From positions 62,001 to 126,000 of the forward strand of contig JBCBCN010000004.1 of NCBI GenBank assembly GCA_038530555.1: a stretch of DNA of 64,000 nt. Direction: 5' to 3'. Of the stretch, positions 41,954 to 50,920 are shown one piece after another (position 1 is the stretch's first letter; the number at the start of each line of letters is the position of its first letter). The notes beneath the pieces are model-generated. The model was not told where the DNA came from and did no database searches. It worked only from the letters and a program-made list of their open reading frames with translations. Made by a program: the position numbers and the translations under genes. The DNA comes from HKCCE3408 sp038530555 (GTDB lineage: Bacteria; Pseudomonadota; Alphaproteobacteria; Rhodobacterales; Rhodobacteraceae).

Positions 41954-42030
41954 GATAAGCTCCGTAATTCTGGATATGCGTGATTTGGCGGGGCCCTAAC
42001 ACGGCCCCAGACCCTTGGAAAGCCCGGCCG

Positions 42031-42055
42031 CTTTTACTTTTCCCGAAATACTCCC
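42031..42055 (-). repeat. Copy of the dispersed AT-rich repeat (minus orientation)
   Basis: On the minus strand GGGAGTATTTCGGGAAAAGTAAAAG, related to the copies at 30269, 46444 and 55403. It lies between ndk and the ABC-F gene. Confidence 0.5.
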
Positions 42056-42140
42056 GCCGGAGGCGTCCCGAAGTGGCCCCATGCGCGGCACCCTATCAAA
42101 CGCCTTTCCGCTCCGCCCCGGCTCTGCTAGCCCCCGGCCC

Positions 42141-43979
42141 ATGTTGCGCATCCAAGACATCGCCTATTCGGTCGAAGGCCGACCGCTCTTCGAGGGCGCC
42201 AGCGCGCGCATCCCTGCGGGCCACAAAGTGGGTCTCGTGGGGCGCAACGGCGCGGGCAAAACCACGCTTTTCCGTCTCATCCGCGGCGAGCTCAGCCTCG
42301 ATGACGGTGAGATCAGCCTGCCCGAAAAGGCGCGGATCGGTGGCGTCGCCCAAGAAGTGCCCGGCAATGAGGTCAGCCTCATCGACACCGTGCTGGCCGC
42401 AGATGCCGAACGCGCCGAGCTTTTGGCCGACACCAGTCAGGACCCCGCGCGCATCGCCGAGGTCCAAGCCCGCCTGCAGGAGATCGACGCCTGGTCGGCC
42501 GAGGCCCGCGCGGCCACGATCCTGCGGGGCTTGGGCTTCACGCAGGCCGAGCAGGCGATGCCGTGCAGCGCGTTTTCCGGCGGCTGGCGGATGCGCGTGG
42601 CCCTGGCAGCGGTGCTCTTTTCCGCGCCCGATTTGCTGCTGCTTGATGAGCCAACGAACTATCTCGATCTCGAAGGGGCGCTTTGGCTCGAGACCTATCT
42701 CGCGCGCTATCCGCACACCGTCATCGTCATCAGCCACGATCGCGGTCTGCTCAATCGCTCGGTCGGCCATATCCTGCATCTGAGCGACCGCAAGCTGACG
42801 CTGTTTGCGGGCGGCTATGACGCCTTCGCCCGCGCCCGGGCGGAACAGCGCGCGGTGCAGGCGGCAGAGGCGAAAAAGCAGGAGCTCCGCCGCGCCCATC
42901 TGCAAAGCTTCGTCGACCGCTTCCGCGCCAAGGCCTCCAAGGCGAAACAGGCCCAGGCCCGCGTGAAGATGCTCGAGAAAATGGGCACGATCCGCGCGCC
43001 AGAGGATGCCGCGCGCACCGTCTTCAGCTTCCCCGCGCCCGAGGAGCTGTCGCCACCGATCCTGCAGCTCGATGGCTCGGCCGTGGGCTATGGCGGCGCG
43101 CCGGTGCTCAAACGCCTCGATCTGCGCATCGACCAAGACGACCGGATCGCGCTTCTGGGTCGCAATGGTGAAGGAAAATCCACGCTTTCCAAGCTATTGG
43201 CGGGTAAACTTAAAGCCGAGGCCGGGCGGCTCAACCGCTCCTCCAAGTTGCGCATCGGCTATTTCGCCCAGCACCAGGTCGAGGAGCTGCGCCCAGAAGA
43301 GACGCCGCTCGAGCACATCGCTCGCGCCCTGCCCGAGATGGCCCCGGCCAAGCTGCGCGCCAAGCTCGCCGGTTTCGGCCTGGGCGCCGATCAGGCCGAA
43401 ACGCCGGTCACGCGGCTCTCGGGCGGGCAAAAGGCGCGGCTGTCGCTGCTTCTGGCCACGCTTGATGCGCCGCATCTGCTTATCCTGGACGAGCCTACGA
43501 ACCACCTCGATATCGAAAGCCGGGAGGCCCTGGTCGAGGCGTTGACGGAATATTCCGGCGCCGTCATCCTGGTCAGCCATGACATGCACTTGCTGGATCT
43601 GGTGGCCGACCGGCTTTGGCTGGTGAAAGACGGGACCGTCACGCCCTATGGCGAGGATTTGCAAAGCTATCGCAGCCTGCTTTTGAAGGGTGAGGCCAAG
43701 CCCGCGAAACCGGCCAAACCCAAGGCCAAGGCGGTCAGTCAGGCCGACCTCCAGGCGCTGCGCTCCGAGGTCAAGAAATCCGAGGCCCGCGTCGAAAAGA
43801 TCGAAGAGATGCGCGAAAAACTGGCCACGAAACTCGCCGATCCCGCGCTTTATGAGGATGCCCGCGCGGGCGAGCTCGACACCTGGCAAAAGAAATACGC
43901 CGAGGTGATGGAGGGCCTGGACCGCGCCGAAGCGCTCTGGCTGCGCGCCCAAGAAAAGCTGGAGGCGGCCGGTGGCTGA
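42141..43979 (+). CDS. ABC-F family ATPase
   Basis: 612 residues with two ABC nucleotide-binding domains and no membrane segment. Walker A GRNGAGKTT, signature FSGGWRMRVALA and Walker B LLLLDEPTNYLDL in domain 1; GRNGEGKST, LSGGQKARLSLL and LLILDEPTNHLDI in domain 2. The linker between them is the basic, helical ABC-F spacer; a coiled-coil tail ends the protein. ABC-F proteins act on ribosomes (EttA/Uup/YheS group). ATG 42141 opens the first domain. Its stop overlaps the GTG of the following gene by eight bases. Confidence 0.93.
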   Translation: MLRIQDIAYSVEGRPLFEGASARIPAGHKVGLVGRNGAGKTTLFRLIRGELSLDDGEISLPEKARIGGVAQEVPGNEVSLIDTVLAADAERAELLADTSQDPARIAEVQARLQEIDAWSAEARAATILRGLGFTQAEQAMPCSAFSGGWRMRVALAAVLFSAPDLLLLDEPTNYLDLEGALWLETYLARYPHTVIVISHDRGLLNRSVGHILHLSDRKLTLFAGGYDAFARARAEQRAVQAAEAKKQELRRAHLQSFVDRFRAKASKAKQAQARVKMLEKMGTIRAPEDAARTVFSFPAPEELSPPILQLDGSAVGYGGAPVLKRLDLRIDQDDRIALLGRNGEGKSTLSKLLAGKLKAEAGRLNRSSKLRIGYFAQHQVEELRPEETPLEHIARALPEMAPAKLRAKLAGFGLGADQAETPVTRLSGGQKARLSLLLATLDAPHLLILDEPTNHLDIESREALVEALTEYSGAVILVSHDMHLLDLVADRLWLVKDGTVTPYGEDLQSYRSLLLKGEAKPAKPAKPKAKAVSQADLQALRSEVKKSEARVEKIEEMREKLATKLADPALYEDARAGELDTWQKKYAEVMEGLDRAEALWLRAQEKLEAAGG

Positions 43980-44496
43980 GGGCGTGGACCTCGCGTCCGT
44001 CCTAGTCCCGGGCGAGCAGGTCCTCTGGCAGGCGCGCCCCACATCCAACCGTTTTGAGATCATCGCGACCGTGATCGTCTGCGCCCTCGTGCCCCTCGGC
44101 ATGGTCTATGCCTGGCAGAGCGGCGACTACTTTTTGCTTTTGGCCGGATGGCTGCCTGTTTACGCGATCGCCAATCTTCCGGGCGAGCAGCGCGGGCGCG
44201 CGGCGACGACCTTTGCGATCACGACACGTCGCGCGCTGCATGTCGATGCCCGAACCGGCATTGTCGCCGAGGCCGAGCTGGGCCCCGAGAGCGCCGCCCG
44301 TAGGGTCGGCTGGCCCAAGACGCACCTGCTGCACATCCGCCCCAAAGCCGTCCCCGCTAAAAGGTTTGGCCGCCATGAGCTGCACTATTTCTTCAAAAGG
44401 CCGGACAAAGCGTTAGGCCGCCACGGCGGTGTGATCATCCGGGGCGTCAAAGACCTGGGCGAAGCCGCACAGATCGCCGAGGCGCGAACGGGCTGA
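43972..44496 (+). CDS. Membrane protein with bPH-like domain 1
   Basis: 174 residues. An N-terminal LVPGEQVLWQARP motif, two membrane segments (about 25-60) and a soluble beta-rich tail with TTFAITTRRALHVD fit the pattern of small bacterial PH-like membrane proteins. It starts at GTG inside the end of the ABC-F gene and overlaps the next gene by one base. Role unknown. Confidence 0.7.
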   Translation: MAEGVDLASVLVPGEQVLWQARPTSNRFEIIATVIVCALVPLGMVYAWQSGDYFLLLAGWLPVYAIANLPGEQRGRAATTFAITTRRALHVDARTGIVAEAELGPESAARRVGWPKTHLLHIRPKAVPAKRFGRHELHYFFKRPDKALGRHGGVIIRGVKDLGEAAQIAEARTG

Positions 44497-45065
44497 TGGA
44501 AGAGGATTTCGACTGGAGCCCATACCTGGAGGACGGCGAGGAAGTGCTCTGGCAGGGGCGGCCAAGGCGCGGGTGGTTTTCGGGTGATGTCGGCCAGTGG
44601 ATCGTGATGGTGCTCGTTCTCGTGTCCGGCTTGACCATCGCAAACCAAGCTCTGGCCCAGCAGCGCCTCGCTGACTGGCGGTTCTTTTCCCTATTTGTCC
44701 TGCACGCGCCGCTTGCGCTCCATGAGCGTGTCCTGCGCCGCGCGACGCGATTTGCGATCACCCATCAGCGTGCGATCTCCCTACGCAACACCCGACGCGA
44801 GCCGATCCTTCAGAAAACGGTGCTAGATAGCTGGACGCATGCCATGCTTACCGACCGGCTGAGCCTACGCATCCTACCAGATCGACCGCCTACCAAACGC
44901 CTGGCGAGCAAAGGCATCATAGAAACTTATCTGCGTCAGCTGGGGCTCTACTTTGATGGCGGCGTGATGTTCTCACCGATCAGTGACGCGCCGACAGCGC
45001 TGCGCATCGCCGCCGCCCAGATCCGCGCGGCGCGGGAGCGGGAGGCGGGTGATGGCTCGGGTTGA
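44496..45065 (+). CDS. Membrane protein with bPH-like domain 2
   Basis: 189 residues, a paralogue-like partner of the preceding gene: LEDGEEVLWQGRPRRGW at the start, membrane segments at about 30-75, and ATRFAITHQRAISLR later. ATG 44496 overlaps the previous stop (TGATG). Its own stop lies inside the tandem repeat that starts at 45062. Confidence 0.68.
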   Translation: MEEDFDWSPYLEDGEEVLWQGRPRRGWFSGDVGQWIVMVLVLVSGLTIANQALAQQRLADWRFFSLFVLHAPLALHERVLRRATRFAITHQRAISLRNTRREPILQKTVLDSWTHAMLTDRLSLRILPDRPPTKRLASKGIIETYLRQLGLYFDGGVMFSPISDAPTALRIAAAQIRAAREREAGDGSG

Positions 45066-45109
45066 ACCCCATCTTGAACGCCCGTTTGAACCCCAGCTTG
45101 AACCCCGCC
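45062..45109 (+). repeat. Tandem 12-bp repeat (four units)
   Basis: TTGAACCCCATC, TTGAACGCCCGT, TTGAACCCCAGC, TTGAACCCCGCC. The first unit carries the stop codon of the bPH-like gene 2. Downstream is marC. No secondary function seen. Confidence 0.75.
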
Positions 45110-45158
45110 GCGCCCGGGCGTAGGGCGTCGGGCAACGCACTTCACAACCCGAGCCTCC

Positions 45159-45767
45159 ATGGATCTCTCCCTCGCCCTGCCCGCCTTTGTGGCGCTGTTT
45201 GTCGTCATCGACCCGGTGGGTCTCGCGCCTATCTTCGTGGCGCTGACCGCCGGGCGCGAGCTGGCGGAGCGGCGGCGGATTGCGTTGCGCGCGGTCATCG
45301 TGGCGCTCGGCGTCCTGACGCTCTTTGGTCTGGCCGGGGAGACGGTCTTGAGCTTTCTGGGCATCTCCATGCCCGCTTTCCGCATCGCAGGTGGGCTGCT
45401 CCTGTTTCTGACCGCGCTCGACATGCTCTTTGAGCGCCGGACCGAGCGGCGGCAGGGAAAATCCGAGCCCACGGCCGATGATCCGGCGGTCTTTCCCCTG
45501 GCCATTCCGCTGATCGCGGGGCCCGGCGCGATCGCCGCGATGATCCTTTTGACCAGCGAGGTCGGCGCGCTCGATGTGGCGCTGATCCACCTGGTCATGG
45601 TGGCCGTCCTGGCCCTGGTTCTAGCGCTGTTTCTGCTGGCCAGCCCGCTCGAGCGCTTGCTCGGGCCGACCGGGATCGTCGTCGTCACGCGGCTTTTCGG
45701 GATGCTATTGGCCGCGCTTTCGGTACAGTTTGTGATCGACGGTTTGGTCGATTTACAGGTGTTATAG
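45159..45767 (+). CDS. MarC-family membrane protein
   Basis: 202 residues, six membrane segments. Early FVVIDPVGLAPIF and middle FPLAIPLIAGPGAI are MarC/UPF0056 hallmarks. The family is conserved but its transport substrate is not settled. It stands between the PH-like pair and the aspartic protease gene. Confidence 0.88.
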   Translation: MDLSLALPAFVALFVVIDPVGLAPIFVALTAGRELAERRRIALRAVIVALGVLTLFGLAGETVLSFLGISMPAFRIAGGLLLFLTALDMLFERRTERRQGKSEPTADDPAVFPLAIPLIAGPGAIAAMILLTSEVGALDVALIHLVMVAVLALVLALFLLASPLERLLGPTGIVVVTRLFGMLLAALSVQFVIDGLVDLQVL

Positions 45768-45803
45768 CGCGCCCGAGCCCTTATATCTGGCTCAGGAGCG
45801 CTC

Positions 45804-46385
45804 ATGACCGACTTTGATATTCCCGACCACGTCATGCTGACCCTGATCGTTCTGGGTGTCTGCGCGACCTATCTTTTGGTGTCCCGCTCGGCCTTTGGCC
45901 GCGCGCTCAGGCGCATCGGTTTGACGGCGATCATGGGTCTGACGGCCTTGATGGCAGTGGGTGTTTGGCTCGATATTCAATCGGGCAGCATTCAGCGCCA
46001 AAGCGTCCTGCAGGAGACCGGCGAGATCACGCTCAACCGGGGCTTTGACGGGCACTTCCACGCCACGCTCGAGATCAACGGCGTGCCGGTGCGCATGGTG
46101 GTTGATACCGGCGCCTCCGAGCTTGTGCTGACACAAGAGGATGCAAGGCGCGTGGGGCTCGAGCCCGAAAATCTGGCCTTTACCGGCCGCGCCTTTACTG
46201 CCAACGGGCCGGTGGAAACGGCGCCCGTGCGGCTTGATACGGTGGTGCTCGGCGGGCTGGAGACGCGCGGCGTGCGGGCTGTGGTCAATGGCGGTGAGAT
46301 GTTCGACAGCCTGTTGGGCATGAGTTACCTCAGCCAGTTCGAAAGCATCGAGATCCGTGGGCGGGAGCTGATCCTGCGGCCTTGA
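45804..46385 (+). CDS. Retropepsin-like aspartic protease (TIGR02281 family), membrane-anchored
   Basis: 193 residues. Two N-terminal hydrophobic segments are followed by a single retropepsin-type domain with MVVDTGASELVLT, the active-site Asp motif, and DSLLGMSYLSQF, the second conserved motif. It probably works as a dimer in the periplasm. Function unknown in this family. A dispersed repeat follows its stop. Confidence 0.88.
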   Translation: MTDFDIPDHVMLTLIVLGVCATYLLVSRSAFGRALRRIGLTAIMGLTALMAVGVWLDIQSGSIQRQSVLQETGEITLNRGFDGHFHATLEINGVPVRMVVDTGASELVLTQEDARRVGLEPENLAFTGRAFTANGPVETAPVRLDTVVLGGLETRGVRAVVNGGEMFDSLLGMSYLSQFESIEIRGRELILRP

Positions 46386-46406
46386 CCGGATTTGGCGTGG
46401 CGCGCT

Positions 46407-46466
46407 GGGGGCGCTGCCCCCGGACCCCCGAAAATTGTAAAGTGAGTATTTTGGGAAAAATGAAAG
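46407..46466 (+). repeat. Composite dispersed repeat (GC hairpin plus AT-rich element)
   Basis: GGGGGC-GCT-GCCCCC (46407-46421) is followed about 22 bases later by GAGTATTTTGGGAAAAATGAAAG (46444-46466). The same pair is found at 55381-55424. The hairpin could end transcription of the aspartic protease gene. Confidence 0.7.
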
Positions 46467-46508
46467 GGCGAGACCTGTGTCGCCGGGGTTCATTGATTTT
46501 TCAGCGGC

Positions 46509-46967
46509 TTACGCCTCGGCCTTCATCTTCCATTTGCCGCTTTCCTCAGACCAGTATTTCGCCTTGAGCCCGGCTCCGGTGAGGCTGCGCCATTGCGCCC
46601 GGGCCGCCTCGACCGCGCCCGCGTCGTGGCCGTCAAAGAGCACCATCGCGCGGCTCAGGGGCTGGGCCTCCTCCGGCGCCATATCCGCACCCTCGACCAG
46701 GATCAGCGCTTGAGGCGCATTGGGCGCCGCGCGCTCGGTCGTCAGAAGCACCGGTTGCTCAGCGTCATGGGGCCCGCCCGCCAGGCCATGGGGCAGAAAG
46801 CTGTCCTCGGGCTTGAGCCAAAGCTGTTCGTCCAGGCGCTCAAGCATATCCCGGCTGCGCCCACGCACCGCCACGCGCCAGCCTGCGGCGAGCGATTTCT
46901 CGAGCAGCAGCCGCAACGTGACCTCGAGCGGTGCCCGCGTCAGATGATAGAAAAAGACCTCACTCAT
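46509..46967 (-). CDS. holC: DNA polymerase III chi subunit
   Basis: 152 residues. MSEVFFYHLTRAPLE at the start, LEKSLAAGWRVAVRG and LWLKPEDSFLPHG fit HolC. Chi links SSB to the clamp loader. The ATG at 46967 overlaps the pepA stop (ATGAGTGA); ATG 46976 would add only three residues. Coupling of holC to pepA is common in proteobacteria. Confidence 0.9.
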   Translation of the reverse strand: MSEVFFYHLTRAPLEVTLRLLLEKSLAAGWRVAVRGRSRDMLERLDEQLWLKPEDSFLPHGLAGGPHDAEQPVLLTTERAAPNAPQALILVEGADMAPEEAQPLSRAMVLFDGHDAGAVEAARAQWRSLTGAGLKAKYWSEESGKWKMKAEA

Positions 46968-48432
46968 CGGGCTCATAGCCGTCGCGCACCAACCGGTCGA
47001 GCGCCCGGACGCCCCAGCCCGTTGCCCCGCGCGGTGCCAAAGCCGTCTCGGATTTCACACTAGCCACGCCCGCGATGTCGAGATGGATCCAGGGCGTGCC
47101 CTCTTGGATGAAGCGTTGCAGGAATTGCGCCGCCGTGATCGAGCCCGCGGCCCGACCGCCGACATTTTTCATGTCCGCGATGTTTGACTTGAGCAGTTTA
47201 TCATAGGCGGGCCCAAGCGGCAGGCGCCAGGCGCCCTCCTTCTCCGCAGCAGCGGCCTTGAGGAAGGCGCCGCAAAAATCGTCATCGTTGGAGAATACGC
47301 CCGCGTTCTCATGGCCCAAACCGACGATGATCGCGCCCGTGAGGGTGGCCAGATCGACGATCCCGGCGGGCTTGAAGCGGTCCTGCGCGTACCAAAGCAC
47401 ATCGGCTAGGACCAGGCGCCCTTCGGCATCGGTGTTGATCACTTCGATCGTGTCGCCCTTCATGGAGGTGACCACGTCGCCCGGACGTTGCGCGCGGGCG
47501 TCGGGCATATTCTCCACGAGGCCTACCAGACCGACCACATTGGCCTTGGATTTGCGCAAAGCCAGCGCGCGCATCACGCCCGCCACGACGCCCGCGCCGC
47601 CCATATCCATCGTCATGTCTTCCATCCCACCCGCGGGTTTGAGGCTGATCCCGCCGGTGTCGAAGACCACGCCCTTGCCGATGAGCGCCAGGGGCGGCTC
47701 ATCCCCGCCGCCGTGCCAGTTCATCACCACGATCTTAGAGGGGCTTTCCGAGCCCTGCCCGACCCCCAAAAGCGCCCCCATGCCAAGCTTTTGCATGTCG
47801 GCCTCTTCGAGGATCTCGATGCCCAGGCCAAGCTCTCCCATGGCGGCGAGGCGGGCGGCAAAATCGTCTGTGGTCAGAACATTGGCGGGCTCGTTCGTCA
47901 GATCGCGCGTGAAGAACACGCCCTCGGCCAAGGCGGCCATCGGTGCTGCGGCGGCGGCGGCCTCTTCGGGCTTGGCGCAGAGGATCGTGGCCCCGGTCGG
48001 CTCGGGCGCCTCTGCGGTTTTGTGGGCGTCGAAGCTATAGGCGCGCAGCGCGAGGCCGAGGCTGATCTCGGCCACACGTTGGGTCGCTCCGGCGCAGAGT
48101 GTCAGGTGATGCTTGCCCTTGTACTTCGCCAGCGTCGCGCCCGCTTTGCGCGCGGCCTCTGGCGCGGGGCGACGGGCGAGCTTGACCACTTGCAGCGCGG
48201 TCGCCTCGAGGCCTGCGGCAAAATTCAGCGTCATCCCCTCCCCTTCAGAGAGCTTCTCCCACGCATCGTTTTCCAAAACCCGAGCCACAGCGCCCTTGGT
48301 CAGGCGATTGAGCCGCCGCCCGGCCGGATCAAGCTTGCCATCGGGCGTCGCCAGGACCGCGAGTTTGCCCGCCAGCCCGGCCAGCGCATCAAGCTCGGTT
48401 TCTTTAAAATCGATGGCGATGGGCTGCGTCAT
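46960..48432 (-). CDS. pepA: Leucyl aminopeptidase
   Basis: 490 residues, M17 family. The catalytic and metal-binding set is present: IGKGVVFDTGGISLKP with a metal Lys/Asp, MDMGGAG, and NTDAEGRL near residue 345. It degrades peptides in the cytosol. It is cotranscribed with holC and divergent from lptF; the ~260 bases to lptF contain both promoters, not resolvable by eye. Confidence 0.96.
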   Translation of the reverse strand: MTQPIAIDFKETELDALAGLAGKLAVLATPDGKLDPAGRRLNRLTKGAVARVLENDAWEKLSEGEGMTLNFAAGLEATALQVVKLARRPAPEAARKAGATLAKYKGKHHLTLCAGATQRVAEISLGLALRAYSFDAHKTAEAPEPTGATILCAKPEEAAAAAAPMAALAEGVFFTRDLTNEPANVLTTDDFAARLAAMGELGLGIEILEEADMQKLGMGALLGVGQGSESPSKIVVMNWHGGGDEPPLALIGKGVVFDTGGISLKPAGGMEDMTMDMGGAGVVAGVMRALALRKSKANVVGLVGLVENMPDARAQRPGDVVTSMKGDTIEVINTDAEGRLVLADVLWYAQDRFKPAGIVDLATLTGAIIVGLGHENAGVFSNDDDFCGAFLKAAAAEKEGAWRLPLGPAYDKLLKSNIADMKNVGGRAAGSITAAQFLQRFIQEGTPWIHLDIAGVASVKSETALAPRGATGWGVRALDRLVRDGYEPDE

Positions 48433-48695
48433 GGAGGGCTCCTGATTATATGGGCGTGGCGTTAACTATTGGCGCGCCGGGCCAATCGGCAGGGCGGCGT
48501 ATTCGCGCGGAGCCTAGGGCGACGCAAGCGCGATGACCAGAGCGCGCGGGCGGGCTTTGCACAAGCTGTGCCCAGACCCTCGCCACCACCCGCCCCACAA
48601 CCCGCGCCAATGGCCCTTTCAGCCTTGTTCGCGGACCCGCAGGACTGCTATTCCTTGGGCCAATACGGGTGGATAATGGGTGAGGCACGGCAGAG

Positions 48696-49826
48696 GTGGG
48701 ACGTTACGACCGCTATATCCTGTCCCAGCTTTTGGTCCTGTTCGCGTTTTTCAGCCTGGTTTTGATCTCTGTCTATTGGATCAACCGCGCCATCGATTTG
48801 TTCGACACGCTCCTCTCGGATGGTCAGAATATCCGGGTATTTCTGGAATTTAGCGCGCTTTCGTTGCCCGGTATCATGCTCAATGTGTTGCCGGTCTCGG
48901 CCTTTGTGGCCACACTTTATGTCTTCAACCGGATGATCTCGGAAAGTGAGCTTGTGGTGCTGCAGACCTCGGGGCTCAGCCCGTTGCGCCTGCTAAGGCC
49001 CGTGATTCTGTTCTCGCTCACCCTGGCCACTCTGATCGCTTTGGCGGCCCATATCTTCTCGCCCGCCGCGCGCACACAATTCAACGACCGGTCCTCACAG
49101 GTGACCCAGGATGTCGCTGGCCGGATCCTGCAAGCGGGGCAGTTTTTATACCCGACCGAGGGGCTGACGGTGTTCATCCGGGAGATCACCGAGCTGGGCG
49201 AGTTTCGCGATCTGTTTTTGCAGGACCGCTCCCGCAAGACGGAAACCACCTATACTGCGCGGCGTGCGCTGCTGGTGCAGGGGGCCTCTGGGCCGCGCCT
49301 GGTTATGTTTGACGGCATGGCGCAAAGCCTGGATGAGGGCCGCCTTTCGATCGTGGAGTTTGACGATTTCACCTATGATCTGGGTCAGTTGATCGCCCCG
49401 CTGGAGGCGCGGCGGCGTGATATCCGGGAACTTCCGACCCGAGTGCTTCTGGGCGCAGACAACGCGACGGCCGAGCTCTTCGGCGCCGACGCGCTGGAGA
49501 TGCGTTATGAGGGCCATCAGCGGATCGTGCGCATGCTCTATGCCGCCCTGATCCCGATGATCGGGGCCGCCGCGCTTATGCTCGGGACATTTTCACGCTT
49601 TGGCGTCTGGCCCCAGGTTTTGCTGGCCGTGGGGCTGATCCTACCGCTGCAGGTGATCGCCAATGGCACCGAAAGCCTGGCGCAAACCTCGCCCGCGCAT
49701 CTGCCACTGGCCTACCTGCACCCGGCGCTGGCGCTTGTGTTCGTGGCAGGCCTTCTGGCCGCGGGACGGCGGCGGCTGCGCCCCGGACGCGGCGCAAGGG
49801 CCACAGCCGAGGGGGCCGCGACGTGA
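48696..49826 (+). CDS. lptF: LPS export permease LptF
   Basis: 376 residues with six membrane segments and a periplasmic beta-jellyroll domain (about 135-260); MISESELVVLQTSGLSP is a conserved LptF/LptG loop. With LptG and LptB it extracts LPS from the inner membrane. It starts at GTG 48696. It overlaps lptG by four bases (GTGA). Confidence 0.94.
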   Translation: MGRYDRYILSQLLVLFAFFSLVLISVYWINRAIDLFDTLLSDGQNIRVFLEFSALSLPGIMLNVLPVSAFVATLYVFNRMISESELVVLQTSGLSPLRLLRPVILFSLTLATLIALAAHIFSPAARTQFNDRSSQVTQDVAGRILQAGQFLYPTEGLTVFIREITELGEFRDLFLQDRSRKTETTYTARRALLVQGASGPRLVMFDGMAQSLDEGRLSIVEFDDFTYDLGQLIAPLEARRRDIRELPTRVLLGADNATAELFGADALEMRYEGHQRIVRMLYAALIPMIGAAALMLGTFSRFGVWPQVLLAVGLILPLQVIANGTESLAQTSPAHLPLAYLHPALALVFVAGLLAAGRRRLRPGRGARATAEGAAT

Positions 49827-50920
49827 TCCTCGACGCCTATCTCTCCCGGCGCTTTTTGCGCGCATTCGGCATTGTTTTGGCCGTGTTCATCTCGATCCTG
49901 CTGCCGATTGATCTGGCCGAGCAATTGCGCCGCGTGGGCGGGGTCGAGGCGCCCCTGGCCGCAGCGCTCAGGCTCAGCCTGCTGCACCTGCCCGGCACGC
50001 TCTATGAGATGATGCCGCTCTTCGTGAAGCTCGCCACTTTGGTCCTGTTTCTGGGCCTGGCGCGCACGTCCGAGATGGTGGTTATCCGCTCCTCCGGGCG
50101 TTCGGCGCTGCGCGCGGCGGGGGCGCCAATCGCTGTGGCGCTGATCCTGGGCGTGATCGGCGTGACGGTCCTCAACCCGGTCGTGGCCGCGACCGAACGG
50201 CAATATGACCAATCCGTCGCGCAATACAGAACGGGTGAGTCGCGGACCTTGTCGATCTCGGCCGAGGGGTTATGGCTGCGCCAGGGTTCGGGCTCTAGCC
50301 AAACAGTGATCCGGGCCAGCGGCGCGAATGGCGACGGGACAGAGCTGCAAGATGCAACTTTTTTCGTCTTTTCGGCCGAGGGCCTCGTCGAGGCGCGGAT
50401 CGACGCCGAAGAGGCGCGCCTGACCCGCGGCGCCTGGGAGATGCAGGGCGTGAAGATCTGGCCTGTCACCGGCAGTGACAATCCCGAAACCGAGGCGATC
50501 ACTTTGGCCACGCACAGCCTACCCTCGACACTGACCCCAGAGCAGATCCGAGACAGTTTCAGCCGCCCCTCCACCGTGCCGATTTATGAGCTGCCGGGCT
50601 TCATCCGCGATCTCAATGCGGCAGGGTTCGCCGCGCTCGATCACCGGGTCTGGCTCCACGCTGAGCTTTCGGGGCCGCTGATGCTGGCCGCGATGGTGCT
50701 GATCGGCGCGGGTTTTTCCATGCGCCACACGCGGTTCGGGCGCACAGGCGTGATGGTCCTGGGCGCGATCTTGTCGGGCTTTGGCGTGTTCTTCATCCGC
50801 AACTTCGCGCAAGTCCTGGGCGAGACGGCGCAACTGCCGGTGGCCCTGGTTGCCTGGACACCTCCGATTGCTGCCATTCTGCTGGCCCTGACGCTGATGC
50901 TGCATTGGGAGGACGGATGA
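49823..50920 (+). CDS. lptG: LPS export permease LptG
   Basis: 365 residues, same fold as LptF: six membrane segments, periplasmic jellyroll, and the loop ARTSEMVVIRSSGRS. GTG 49823. Its stop overlaps the ATG of lptD (ATGA). Confidence 0.94.
   Translation: MILDAYLSRRFLRAFGIVLAVFISILLPIDLAEQLRRVGGVEAPLAAALRLSLLHLPGTLYEMMPLFVKLATLVLFLGLARTSEMVVIRSSGRSALRAAGAPIAVALILGVIGVTVLNPVVAATERQYDQSVAQYRTGESRTLSISAEGLWLRQGSGSSQTVIRASGANGDGTELQDATFFVFSAEGLVEARIDAEEARLTRGAWEMQGVKIWPVTGSDNPETEAITLATHSLPSTLTPEQIRDSFSRPSTVPIYELPGFIRDLNAAGFAALDHRVWLHAELSGPLMLAAMVLIGAGFSMRHTRFGRTGVMVLGAILSGFGVFFIRNFAQVLGETAQLPVALVAWTPPIAAILLALTLMLHWEDG

Noticed and set aside
45062..45433. Plus-strand open frame starting TTG in the tandem repeat
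   Set aside because: The start reads through the repeat (LNP units) and it overlaps marC in another frame.
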